The notes under the pieces: generated by a model
Databases searched by the model: none
What the model was told of the DNA's origin: nothing
The model's input: only the letters and a program-made list of their open reading frames with translations
Part shown: in pieces, positions 19,652 to 26,601 of the stretch
How the letters are laid out: every line of letters begins with the position of its first letter
Numbering within the stretch: the first letter of the stretch is position 1
DNA from: Acidobacteriota bacterium
Lineage (GTDB): Bacteria > Acidobacteriota > Terriglobia > Bryobacterales > Bryobacteraceae
Direction: 5' to 3'
Length of the DNA stretch: 47,398 nucleotides
Assembly (NCBI GenBank): GCA_018268935.1
Contig: JAFDVS010000004.1
Location: forward strand, 347 to 47,744
Translations under genes and position numbers: made by a program

Positions 19652-20626
19652 TCAGTTCATCTTCAGGGCGGGTAACGGGACGTCACCTTCCTCGGTGACG
19701 ATGGTGGCGGGGTGCGGGTTGGCGGGGTCGCAGCCGGTGTCGGTGTCAGCGGGGTGCTCGGCGTGCCAGAGACGGCAGAATTGGGCCCGGAGCGCCGGGT
19801 CGCGCACGGAGGTGTAGAGCCGCTGCACATCCGGACCTCTGTGTCTCCAGAACCAGTCCGGCGTCCGGGTTTGGAAGCTATACCGCCGTTCGGCCACTTC
19901 CTCTGCGGAACAGCAGACATAGCCTCCGGATCGGAGTTGGGCTCGCTCAGCCACCGTGAGCCCCTCGTAACATTCGTCCAGCCCGTCGTAGCCGATCAGT
20001 TCCCGGCAGGCGTCGATGCGGAGATGGGCGTTTGGATGCCGGAGCAGCCCTCGCAGAAGCTTCACGGTGCGCCAGAGCGAGAGCCGGTATGGTGATGAAA
20101 TGGTGAATTCGCCTTCCGCCTGCGGTGGGTACCAGAAGTTCAGCAAGTCGATACGCTCCCAGAAGGGCTGAGATTCGTCCATCGGCAGGCGTCTGTGCGG
20201 ACCGCTGGTGATGGGAAAGATCGAACGCCACCAGTCGAGGACGACGTGATACCGCCCATGGTCTTTGAAGACCATGAAAAGGGCGCGCTGCCCCTCCAAG
20301 GTGAAGTTCCAGTCCCCCGATGTCGCGCCGGTCCAGTAGATTTCGTAGACGCTGATGCGACGGCTGGGCTCCTCCCCCCGAAAGATGGTTTCGACGTCCA
20401 CATCGCGGCGGAGGACTCGCCAATAGTTAGTGCGCGGGTTCTGGCCTGGAACGCGAAAGCGGAGAAAAGGCGAGTGGTCGAACGTCTGATGCCGGATCAC
20501 GCCTGCGAAGACCAGCGTGGCCCGGCGCAGCATGTCGTCTGCGGTCATGCTTTGCGAGTTGTTGAATTCAAGTGTGGGGCCGCAGGCAGCGAGCGATAGC
20601 ACGCAGAGCGCGGCAAGCGTGCGCAT
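19652..20626 (-). CDS. Hypothetical lipoprotein
   Basis: The product has 324 residues from the ATG at 20626, where a lipoprotein signal starts (MRTLAALCVLSLAACG, lipobox LAAC, lipidated Cys near residue 15). The frame is open 41 codons upstream, but that stretch is proline-rich, overlaps the divergent gene and looks non-coding. The mature part is rich in Trp, Arg and Tyr. It contains VDVETIFRGEEP, seen in families with a metalloprotease-inhibitor-like or beta-sandwich fold, but I do not recognise a domain with confidence. Likely periplasmic, membrane-tethered. It is divergent from the FkbM gene, with 35 bp between starts. Confidence 0.7.
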   Translation of the reverse strand: MRTLAALCVLSLAACGPTLEFNNSQSMTADDMLRRATLVFAGVIRHQTFDHSPFLRFRVPGQNPRTNYWRVLRRDVDVETIFRGEEPSRRISVYEIYWTGATSGDWNFTLEGQRALFMVFKDHGRYHVVLDWWRSIFPITSGPHRRLPMDESQPFWERIDLLNFWYPPQAEGEFTISSPYRLSLWRTVKLLRGLLRHPNAHLRIDACRELIGYDGLDECYEGLTVAERAQLRSGGYVCCSAEEVAERRYSFQTRTPDWFWRHRGPDVQRLYTSVRDPALRAQFCRLWHAEHPADTDTGCDPANPHPATIVTEEGDVPLPALKMN

Positions 20627-20661
20627 GGGGTTAGAGACTCCGCGTGCGGCGCTAAAGTTCC

Positions 20662-21615
20662 ATGGGCCTCCGCCGATTGAGGGGAATGCGCATCCTTGTG
20701 CGAATCGGCATCCTGGTGGCGGTGGTGGCGGGTGTGTTTGGCGCGGCAATGGCGTTGTTTACGCCGGAACAGCGGACCCTGTCCACGGCCCGGTTCATGG
20801 CCAGCTACAAGAATTCGGCGCCACAGATCGTCATCGGTGTGCTGTCGGAGTACAGCTTGCCCCTTTTGCACGCATCGGGATTTATCCAGCCTATGGACAT
20901 GGATCTGGGGCGGGGAATCAAGATGCACCTGGATGCGCGGGACCTCGTGCCCCGGACCATCCTGGCGAATGGCGTCTATGAGCCGGTGACGACCAAACTG
21001 CTGGAGGATCACCTGCCGGCGGGCGGCACCTTCGTCGACATCGGGGCGCATATCGGATTGCATTCTCTGCTGGCGGCGGCCAAGGTGGGTCCGCAGGGAC
21101 GGGTGCTTTCTGTGGAACCGAATCCCGATACGCTGGTAGAACTGCGGCGGAACCTGGAGTTGAGCCAGGCGAAACAGGTGGCCGTGCACCCGGTGGCTTG
21201 CTCGGATAAGGAAGGGAAACTGGAACTGTTCGCCGGTAGCATGGCGAATACCGGGATGTCCTCGCTTTCGAAGAAAACTGCCGAAGCCGAAGGCGAAAGC
21301 GGGCGGCGGTTCTCCGTGCGTGCCAGGCCTCTCGATGACATCGTCGCAGAGCTGGGGTTGAGCCGCATCGATGCGATGAAAATCGATGTCGAGGGCGCGG
21401 AGTTGTTCGTGTTGAAAGGCGCCCTGCGAACCTTGGAGCGCTTTCACCCGTTCCTGGTGATGGAAGTGAAGGAAGACCAACTGGCGGCAATGGGGACGAC
21501 GAAGGCCGCGGTTTTGTCACTGCTGCACGACCTGGGGTACACGCCGGGACGGAGCTTTGAGGGCAATGTCGAGTTTGTGTACGGGTCGAAGCTCAGTTCC
21601 CAACAGACGCGTTGA
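20662..21615 (+). CDS. FkbM-family methyltransferase with N-terminal membrane anchor
   Basis: The product has 317 residues. A hydrophobic helix at about 10-32 is followed by a class I SAM-dependent methyltransferase domain: motif I FVDIGAHIGLHS near 123-134, the acidic end of strand 2 in SVEPNPDTL, and the FkbM signature KIDVEGAE. FkbM enzymes O-methylate sugars or hydroxylated lipids and polyketides, commonly on glycans. The N-terminal helix implies a membrane-associated enzyme. The ATG at 20662 is used; ATG at 20686 (nine codons on, preceded by GAGGGG) is an alternative start. Substrate unknown. Confidence 0.85.
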   Translation: MGLRRLRGMRILVRIGILVAVVAGVFGAAMALFTPEQRTLSTARFMASYKNSAPQIVIGVLSEYSLPLLHASGFIQPMDMDLGRGIKMHLDARDLVPRTILANGVYEPVTTKLLEDHLPAGGTFVDIGAHIGLHSLLAAAKVGPQGRVLSVEPNPDTLVELRRNLELSQAKQVAVHPVACSDKEGKLELFAGSMANTGMSSLSKKTAEAEGESGRRFSVRARPLDDIVAELGLSRIDAMKIDVEGAELFVLKGALRTLERFHPFLVMEVKEDQLAAMGTTKAAVLSLLHDLGYTPGRSFEGNVEFVYGSKLSSQQTR

Positions 21616-21618
21616 AGA

Positions 21619-21647
21619 TTGCGCGCCGCCTCGCTCCGATTCATAAT
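21619..21647 (+). promoter_or_regulatory. Promoter of the dienelactone hydrolase-like gene
   Basis: TTGCGC (21619-21624), a 17-bp spacer and CATAAT (21642-21647), 35 nt before the ATG at 21683. The -10 is one mismatch from consensus; the -35 is weak. Confidence 0.4.
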
Positions 21648-21682
21648 AGAAAGCCTGACAAGGGCCATCAAGAGGAGCGAGT

Positions 21683-22537
21683 ATGTGCGATCAAAAACAT
21701 TTCGACGATGATTTGCAGGATTTTGAAGCGCGTGGCTTGGTGACGCGCAAACAGTTTGGTGTCCTGCTGGGGGCGGGCGTGTCGATGATCCTCCCGCAGG
21801 TAGCCAATGCCGTGGCCGTGGCCGACGCCGAAGTCACCATTACGACTCCCGACGGGACGGCGGATGCCTATTTCGTGCATCCGGCGAGTGGGACCGCGCC
21901 GGGCGTGTTGCTCTGGCCGGACATCTTCGGGCTGCGGCCCGCGATGCGGCAGATGGGCAAGCGGCTGGCCGAGTCGGGGTATTCGGTTCTTGTGGTGAAC
22001 CCCTTCTATCGCACGAAGAAATCTCCGACGGCGGAGAACGGGGCGGCGACGCCGATTCAGCAGGTGATGCCTCTGGCGCAGAGTCTGAGCGAACAGACGC
22101 ACATGACCGATGCCAAGGCCTTCATCGGGTGGCTGGACAAGCAGGCTTCGGTGGCAAAGAACCGCAAAATGGGGACGCAGGGCTATTGCATGGGCGGGCC
22201 GATGGCCTTCCGGACGGCGGCGGCGATGCCGGACCGCGTGGGCGCTGTGGCGTCGTTCCATGGCGGCGGATTGGTGCGCGATGCCGAGAACAGCCCGCAC
22301 TTGCAGGCTGCCAAGACGAAGGCGAGCTTCCTGGTCGCGATTGCGTCGAATGACGATCAGCGCGCGCCGAAGGATAAGGATGTGCTGAAGGAAACCTTCG
22401 CCAAGGCGCATGTGGCGGCCGAGATTGAGGTCTATTCGGGGGCGCATGGGTGGTGCCCGCCGGATTCGCGCGTCTACAACGAGCCGGATGCCGAGAAGGC
22501 CTGGAGCCGGCTGCTGGCTTTGTACGGCAAGCTGTAG
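21683..22537 (+). CDS. Dienelactone hydrolase-family alpha/beta hydrolase
   Basis: The product has 284 residues. The ATG at 21683 has AGAGGAG upstream. The DLH triad can be placed as Cys169 in GYCMGG, Asp224/225 in SNDDQRAP, and His255 in GAHGW. A cysteine nucleophile is characteristic of the family, which hydrolyses dienelactones and related esters. The N-terminal ~45 residues have a basic stretch (TRKQF) and a hydrophobic run ending in ANA, which resembles a weak Tat or Sec signal; export is possible but unproven. Physiological substrate unknown. Confidence 0.88.
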   Translation: MCDQKHFDDDLQDFEARGLVTRKQFGVLLGAGVSMILPQVANAVAVADAEVTITTPDGTADAYFVHPASGTAPGVLLWPDIFGLRPAMRQMGKRLAESGYSVLVVNPFYRTKKSPTAENGAATPIQQVMPLAQSLSEQTHMTDAKAFIGWLDKQASVAKNRKMGTQGYCMGGPMAFRTAAAMPDRVGAVASFHGGGLVRDAENSPHLQAAKTKASFLVAIASNDDQRAPKDKDVLKETFAKAHVAAEIEVYSGAHGWCPPDSRVYNEPDAEKAWSRLLALYGKL

Positions 22538-22552
22538 GTTTTCGGGCTGTTT

Positions 22553-22587
22553 GGCACTCCGATTGCCATGTACATGGCAGGAGTGCC
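22553..22587 (+). promoter_or_regulatory. Hairpin covering the ribosome-binding site of the next gene
   Basis: GGCACTCC (22553-22560) pairs with GGAGTGCC (22580-22587), and between them lies the perfect 16-bp palindrome TGCCATGTACATGGCA (22564-22579), with a 3-nt bulge on one side. The Shine-Dalgarno AGGAG (22579-22583) of the TTG-start gene lies within the stem. There is no T-run after it, so it does not look like a plain terminator. Confidence 0.6.
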
Positions 22588-22590
22588 GAT

Positions 22591-23022
22591 TTGGAACATC
22601 AGTCAAATTCACGGCCGCAGGCGCACGGGTTCGCTGTTGTGCTTGCGGCCGTTGTGTATTTTCTGATGGTGTTCGGGACCGGGTTTGTACTGGGTCCAAT
22701 GCGCATCCTGTTGTTAGTGCCGCGCGTGGGAGAGCGATGGGCGGAACTGGCGGAGATGCCAGTGATGTTGACGGCCTGTTATCTGTCAGCGCGCTGGGTG
22801 TGCCGGAGGTTTGCCATGCCGGCGCGGGCGAGTCCGCGGATCCTGATGGGATTGCTCGCCATGGTGCTGCTGCTGGCGGCCGAGTTCGGGCTGGTGCTGT
22901 CGTTGCGCGGAATGTCGGTGGCTGAGTATCTGGCCACCCGCGATCCGGTGTCAGGCGCCGCCTACTATCTTGCCGTGGCTGCGTTCGGCGCCTTGCCGTG
23001 GTGGCTGGGGCGGCGCGCCTAG
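22591..23022 (+). CDS. Small hypothetical membrane protein
   Basis: The product has 143 residues with four predicted hydrophobic helices (about 13-35, 50-65, 83-103 and 121-140). The frame opens inside the previous gene, but the only start with a ribosome-binding site outside it is TTG at 22591, with AGGAG 7 nt upstream. That site is buried in a hairpin. No family recognised. Its stop shares the palindrome CTAG (23019-23022) with the stop of the convergent beta-helix gene, so the two coding regions overlap by 4 bp. Confidence 0.65.
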   Translation: MEHQSNSRPQAHGFAVVLAAVVYFLMVFGTGFVLGPMRILLLVPRVGERWAELAEMPVMLTACYLSARWVCRRFAMPARASPRILMGLLAMVLLLAAEFGLVLSLRGMSVAEYLATRDPVSGAAYYLAVAAFGALPWWLGRRA

Positions 23023-24959
23023 CGGTAGAACGGCTTCCAGGTGAGCCACCGAGGTCCGTAGTGGGGCTCAGGCTTGCCCACCTCCAATGCGCCCAGGTCG
23101 GGGGCGCGGCCGGCGAAGCCGTCGTTGACCGTGGGAATGGCCACGCCTGCATCCACTGCCTTGCTTCCAGGCTTGAGGCGGAAGTTCAGATCCATCACGT
23201 GGTAGACCGCATGCCGCTTGGTGGGGTCGGGAGGACGCATCGATTCGAAGATGTCGAAGTCCACTTCGATTCCGTGCGATTCCTGCCCGGTCGCTTTGCT
23301 CATTTCGCTCAGCGTGGCGAAGCTTTTCCACTCGTCCTTCTGCGGCTCATAGGCCTTTTGCCCGGGCTTCGGCGCGAGCCACTGGTAGTTTTCCTTCACG
23401 CCCTTGTTCGGGCGGTAGCCGTTGTAGTCGGTGCTGTAGGCTTCGGTGGCATTGGCCCACGCCATGATCCCGCGATCCGGGGTGTCCCTTCCGAGAAAGA
23501 GGTTGTTGCGCCAATGCACGTTGGAATACGGGTCGCGGACGATGTTTTCGCCAATCAAAGTGTTGTGATAGACGAACAGGCCGGCCGGCTTGGCGGAGAA
23601 CTTGAAGGCAACGCCGGTGGGCTGGTGATAGAGGATATTGCGGATGAAATAGACAGGTCCGCCGAAGATGGGCTGGGAACTGTAGCCGCCGTGAGCGGCA
23701 TTGACGCCGCGGTTATTGAACACCCGGATGTTGTGCACGCCACCGTCGGTCTCGACGAAGTCGTCGTTGAGCATGTGGAACTCGTTGTTGTAGATGTCGA
23801 TAGAGGAAGCGCGGCGATCGGGATCGGATTCCGGCGGGCCGTAGGTGGAGATGCCGATGGCGTCGTGGAAGTAGGCGATGGCGTTGTGGGCGATGACATG
23901 GCCGGGGCCATAGACTTTCACCGCATAATAGCTGGTCAACTGGTGTGAGCCGTAGGGGCCGGCGCTGGCCCACATGAATCCGGTCCAGCCGACTAGCCGG
24001 AAGCGGTCGTCGCGGCCGAGAAAGAGGTTATCGGAAATGTAGAAGTCGCTCGATCCGGCGTATTCCGTCCAGACGCCGAAGCCGACGTTTTCAAAACGGC
24101 AATTCTTGACGGTGAGGGCGACGGCGCCGCCCACTTCCTTCGCGCCGGCGAAGATACCGACATCGGTGTTGCGGAACGTGATGCCTTCGAAGATGTGATG
24201 GCGGGTGGCCATGACGTCGAAGAGGCGGTGGTTGCCGGCGCCGTCGAAGACCGGTTCGCCGTCACCGGCCGCTTTGATGGTGATCGGCTTTTCCGCCGTG
24301 CCTTTCAGGGTGAGAACATTGGAGCCGTCAAAGGGCGTCATCATCGGGTCGACGTAGTTGAGCTTCTCGGGCCGGTAAAGGCCGGCATGAACCAGGATCG
24401 TGTCGCCAGGCTGGGCCTTGCGTTCCCATACGACACTCCAGTCGCCGAGCCCGGCCCCATAGTAAGCCTGCATCAGACTGGTGAAATGCGGCTCCACTTT
24501 CGGACCCTGGTAATCCGGGGCGTAGACATGCAGCGTGCGGCCGCCGGAGTAGGCTTGCGGCTCCTTGCGCGTGCGGACACGCACGGTGTGCGAGGTTTCC
24601 CCCGAAGCGCCGTCGGGGTCGGTGAGCTGGAACTTGCACTCATATTCGGTGTCGGGCCGCAGGTTGAGAATACTGCCCGCGAATGCATCGGGGACGGTGT
24701 AGTCGAGGTTCTCGCGGCGGCGGTAAATGTTTTCTCCACCGATGCGGACAAGGGGGAGCGCCTGGCGCCAGGCGGACTCGCCGCTGGGCCGGAATTCGAC
24801 GGCGACTTTGGCGTTTCGATTGGCGTCGCCCTGGATGGCCCATTCAAAGCCCAGGTTGAGCAGCGTCGGGTGTTCCACGGTGAAGCGCCCGGCTTGGGTG
24901 GCGTTTTGCGCGAATGCCGCCGATGCGGCCAGGAAGGAAAGCAGTATTCGGGTGGACAT
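23019..24959 (-). CDS. Secreted right-handed beta-helix protein (polysaccharide-lyase-like fold)
   Basis: The product has 646 residues with a signal peptide ending near AFAQ (residue 18). Residues 20-130 look like a fibronectin-III-type sandwich (LRPDTEYECKFQLTDPDG). From about 175 to 480 there are repeated beta-helix coils with Asn ladders and rungs such as HHIFEGITFRNTDVGIF, NCRFENVGFGVW, YISDNLFLGR and IYNNEFHM, as in pectate-lyase-like and DUF1565/NosD-type proteins. The C-terminal DFNLRFxLKxGSKAVDAG-like end is common in secreted parallel beta-helix proteins of soil bacteria. A role in polysaccharide binding or cleavage is plausible; no catalytic set can be assigned. Confidence 0.8.
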   Translation of the reverse strand: MSTRILLSFLAASAAFAQNATQAGRFTVEHPTLLNLGFEWAIQGDANRNAKVAVEFRPSGESAWRQALPLVRIGGENIYRRRENLDYTVPDAFAGSILNLRPDTEYECKFQLTDPDGASGETSHTVRVRTRKEPQAYSGGRTLHVYAPDYQGPKVEPHFTSLMQAYYGAGLGDWSVVWERKAQPGDTILVHAGLYRPEKLNYVDPMMTPFDGSNVLTLKGTAEKPITIKAAGDGEPVFDGAGNHRLFDVMATRHHIFEGITFRNTDVGIFAGAKEVGGAVALTVKNCRFENVGFGVWTEYAGSSDFYISDNLFLGRDDRFRLVGWTGFMWASAGPYGSHQLTSYYAVKVYGPGHVIAHNAIAYFHDAIGISTYGPPESDPDRRASSIDIYNNEFHMLNDDFVETDGGVHNIRVFNNRGVNAAHGGYSSQPIFGGPVYFIRNILYHQPTGVAFKFSAKPAGLFVYHNTLIGENIVRDPYSNVHWRNNLFLGRDTPDRGIMAWANATEAYSTDYNGYRPNKGVKENYQWLAPKPGQKAYEPQKDEWKSFATLSEMSKATGQESHGIEVDFDIFESMRPPDPTKRHAVYHVMDLNFRLKPGSKAVDAGVAIPTVNDGFAGRAPDLGALEVGKPEPHYGPRWLTWKPFYR

Positions 24960-24971
24960 GAATCGGTGGTG

Positions 24972-24977
24972 ATTATA
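24972..24977 (-). promoter_or_regulatory. Consensus -10 box of the beta-helix gene
   Basis: On the minus strand TATAAT lies 12 nt before the ATG at 24959, with no Shine-Dalgarno between. The -35 region would fall on the T-run and stem of the terminator just upstream, and no good hexamer is seen there. Confidence 0.45.
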
Positions 24978-24985
24978 TCGCGGGT

Positions 24986-25019
24986 GAAAGAAAAAGCGCC
25001 ACGTCTCGTAACGTGGCGC
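24986..25019 (-). terminator. Rho-independent terminator, leftward
   Basis: A perfect 9-bp GC-rich stem GCGCCACGT/ACGTGGCGC (24996-25004 with 25011-25019) and a 6-nt loop are followed, on the minus strand, by TTTTTCTTTC. It lies 210 nt past the sigma-factor stop and just before the beta-helix promoter, so it ends a leftward transcript from the sigma gene or from a separate small RNA. Confidence 0.85.
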
Positions 25020-25100
25020 CTATCAATGTACAGGGTAGAAAATTACTGGGAGAACCTCCCCCGCCCTCGGAGGCTATGCGGGGGAGGAAGAGACATTGAA
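25020..25100 (-). ncRNA. Candidate structured small RNA or structured 3' UTR of the sigma-factor gene
   Basis: The 210-nt gap between the sigma-factor stop and the terminator has no open frame but has structure: a 10-bp perfect stem CCTCCCCCGC/GCGGGGGAGG (25055-25064 with 25078-25087), enclosed by a 7-bp stem TCAATGT/ACATTGA (25023-25029 with 25093-25099). Right after it comes the terminator. On the minus strand a C-rich anti-Shine-Dalgarno-like CCUCCC would be present. A promoter of its own is not clear. Confidence 0.4.
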
Positions 25101-25228
25101 GTGGAGCGTTGCGCTCAATCTCGATGCTCGTTTTTGGATCTGCGTTGATTTGATTGTGCCTTAGGCGGCGGCTTGCGGTAAGAGAAATTAGGACTAGTTC
25201 GTTGCGAAATTGTAATGGTACGCGGAGT

Positions 25229-25846
25229 TTAGACTGTGACGGCGGAGAGTCCCATACGGCCGTGATGGCGCTCCAGCCGCCGGCGCAATTCCGCGCGGGC
25301 CCGTAGCAGCCGCGATTTAGCCGCGGCCACGCTGATGCCCAGCCGCCGGGCCACTTCTTCCATCGGCAACTCGTGGACGTCGCGCAGCACCACTACGTCG
25401 CGCATCAGTGGGGGAATGTGACGCACTTCGGTAGCGAGAATACCGGCCATCTCCCGCCGGGCAAACTCGGTTTCGGGAGTCGGGTTCGCGGACGGAAGCT
25501 CGCGAATCGCCCCTTCTTCGGCTGGCTCCTCATCCAAATGGAAAAACCGCGACCGGCGCAGGTTGCGCAGCCGCATCAGACACTGATTGGCGACAATGCG
25601 GTTCAACCAGGTGGAGAATTTCGATTCCTGCTGAAATTTGCCAATGTGCAGAAGTGCCTTGGTGTAAGCGGTTTGCACCTCATCCTCCGCCGCGTGCGAA
25701 TCGCGCAGGATGGAGAGCGCCAGCCGGCGGCAGGCGGATTGGTTCTGCTGCACCAGCACGGCAAAGGCGGAGCGATCGCCCTGCTGGGCACGGCTCACCA
25801 GGTCCGATTCCAAGCTATTGCTAAGTTCAGGCAGGACTTTTTGCAT
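25229..25846 (-). CDS. ECF-like sigma-70 family RNA polymerase sigma factor
   Basis: The product has 205 residues from the ATG at 25846, chosen because AGGAG lies 7 nt upstream; the frame is open 12 codons further. Region 2 spans roughly 20-95, with the -10-melting stretch KFSTWLNRIVANQCLMRLRNLRRSRF. A linker follows, then region 4 at about 145-195 with the helix-turn-helix LPMEEVARRLGISVAAAKSRLLRARAEL. There is no region 1 or 3, as in group 4 (RpoE-like) sigma factors. No anti-sigma gene is adjacent. It is divergent from an XRE-cupin regulator, leaving 147 bp for both promoters. Confidence 0.9.
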   Translation of the reverse strand: MQKVLPELSNSLESDLVSRAQQGDRSAFAVLVQQNQSACRRLALSILRDSHAAEDEVQTAYTKALLHIGKFQQESKFSTWLNRIVANQCLMRLRNLRRSRFFHLDEEPAEEGAIRELPSANPTPETEFARREMAGILATEVRHIPPLMRDVVVLRDVHELPMEEVARRLGISVAAAKSRLLRARAELRRRLERHHGRMGLSAVTV

Positions 25847-25993
25847 CGATTCGCTCCTGTGGGTAGTCTCAACGGAGAGCACGCTATGAGCGAAGGTAGC
25901 ATTCGCGGCCAGGGGCGTCCAGAATCACTCGAAGTTGGTTTCACTGTGACACAACTTAACGATCTAGAATTCAGCAAAGATAAAATAGATTCT

Positions 25994-26593
25994 ATGAAGG
26001 AAGAAAGCAGCGAGGAAACCCTGCATCGGGTGCTGGGGGAGTACAACCTCGGCACGAAGCTGCGGGCGTTGCGGCTGCGCAAGAAAATCTCGCTCGTGGA
26101 CCTGGGCAAGCACACCGGTCTGTCGGCGTCGATGCTTTCGCAACTGGAGAACGGAAAGCTGATTCCGACGTTGCCGACGCTGGCCCGGATCGCGATGGTC
26201 TTCGATATCGGCCTGGAGTACTTCTTTGCCGACAAGCAGCGGAAGAAGCTATTCTCGGTGGTGCGCGGGACGGAGCGGATGCGTTTCCCGGACCGGGCAG
26301 GGAATCCGCGGCCGAATTATTTCTTCGAGGTGCTGGCGTTTTCGGCGCAGGAGAAGGGGATGCAGGGGTACCTGGCGGAATTCACGGCGAGTGAAGGAAA
26401 GCCAGAGGAGCATTTCCACGAAGGGGCGGAGTTTTTTTACGTGTTGACGGGCGAGGTGGCGATCCTGTTCGAGGGCGAAGAGCATATCCTGGCAGCCGGG
26501 GACTGCGTCTATTTCGACTCGTCTGAGCCCCATGGATACCGGGGGCTGATGGAGAGCAGGGCGCTGGTGGTGACCACGCCGCCACGGTTGTAG
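25994..26593 (+). CDS. XRE-family regulator with cupin sensor domain
   Basis: The product has 199 residues from the ATG at 25994. An N-terminal lambda-repressor-like helix-turn-helix (about 17-72, with LGKHTGLSASMLSQLENGKLIPTLPTL within it) is joined to a C-terminal cupin_2 barrel (about 110-195; histidine-rich EEHFHEGAEFFYVLTGE and a closing EPHGYR). This layout is typical of small-molecule-sensing repressors such as PuuR/MppR types. An upstream in-frame ATG at 25886 has a weak GGAG. The later start is preferred: it leaves room for divergent promoters, matches the family length, and has TAAAAT exactly 7 nt before it, suggesting a leaderless message. Ligand unknown. Confidence 0.82.
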   Translation: MKEESSEETLHRVLGEYNLGTKLRALRLRKKISLVDLGKHTGLSASMLSQLENGKLIPTLPTLARIAMVFDIGLEYFFADKQRKKLFSVVRGTERMRFPDRAGNPRPNYFFEVLAFSAQEKGMQGYLAEFTASEGKPEEHFHEGAEFFYVLTGEVAILFEGEEHILAAGDCVYFDSSEPHGYRGLMESRALVVTTPPRL

Positions 26594-26601
26594 AGTCCGG
26601 A

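Noticed and set aside
25020..25228. 6S RNA at the sigma-factor downstream region
   Set aside because: The fold is not a long rod with a central bubble and the two ends do not pair.
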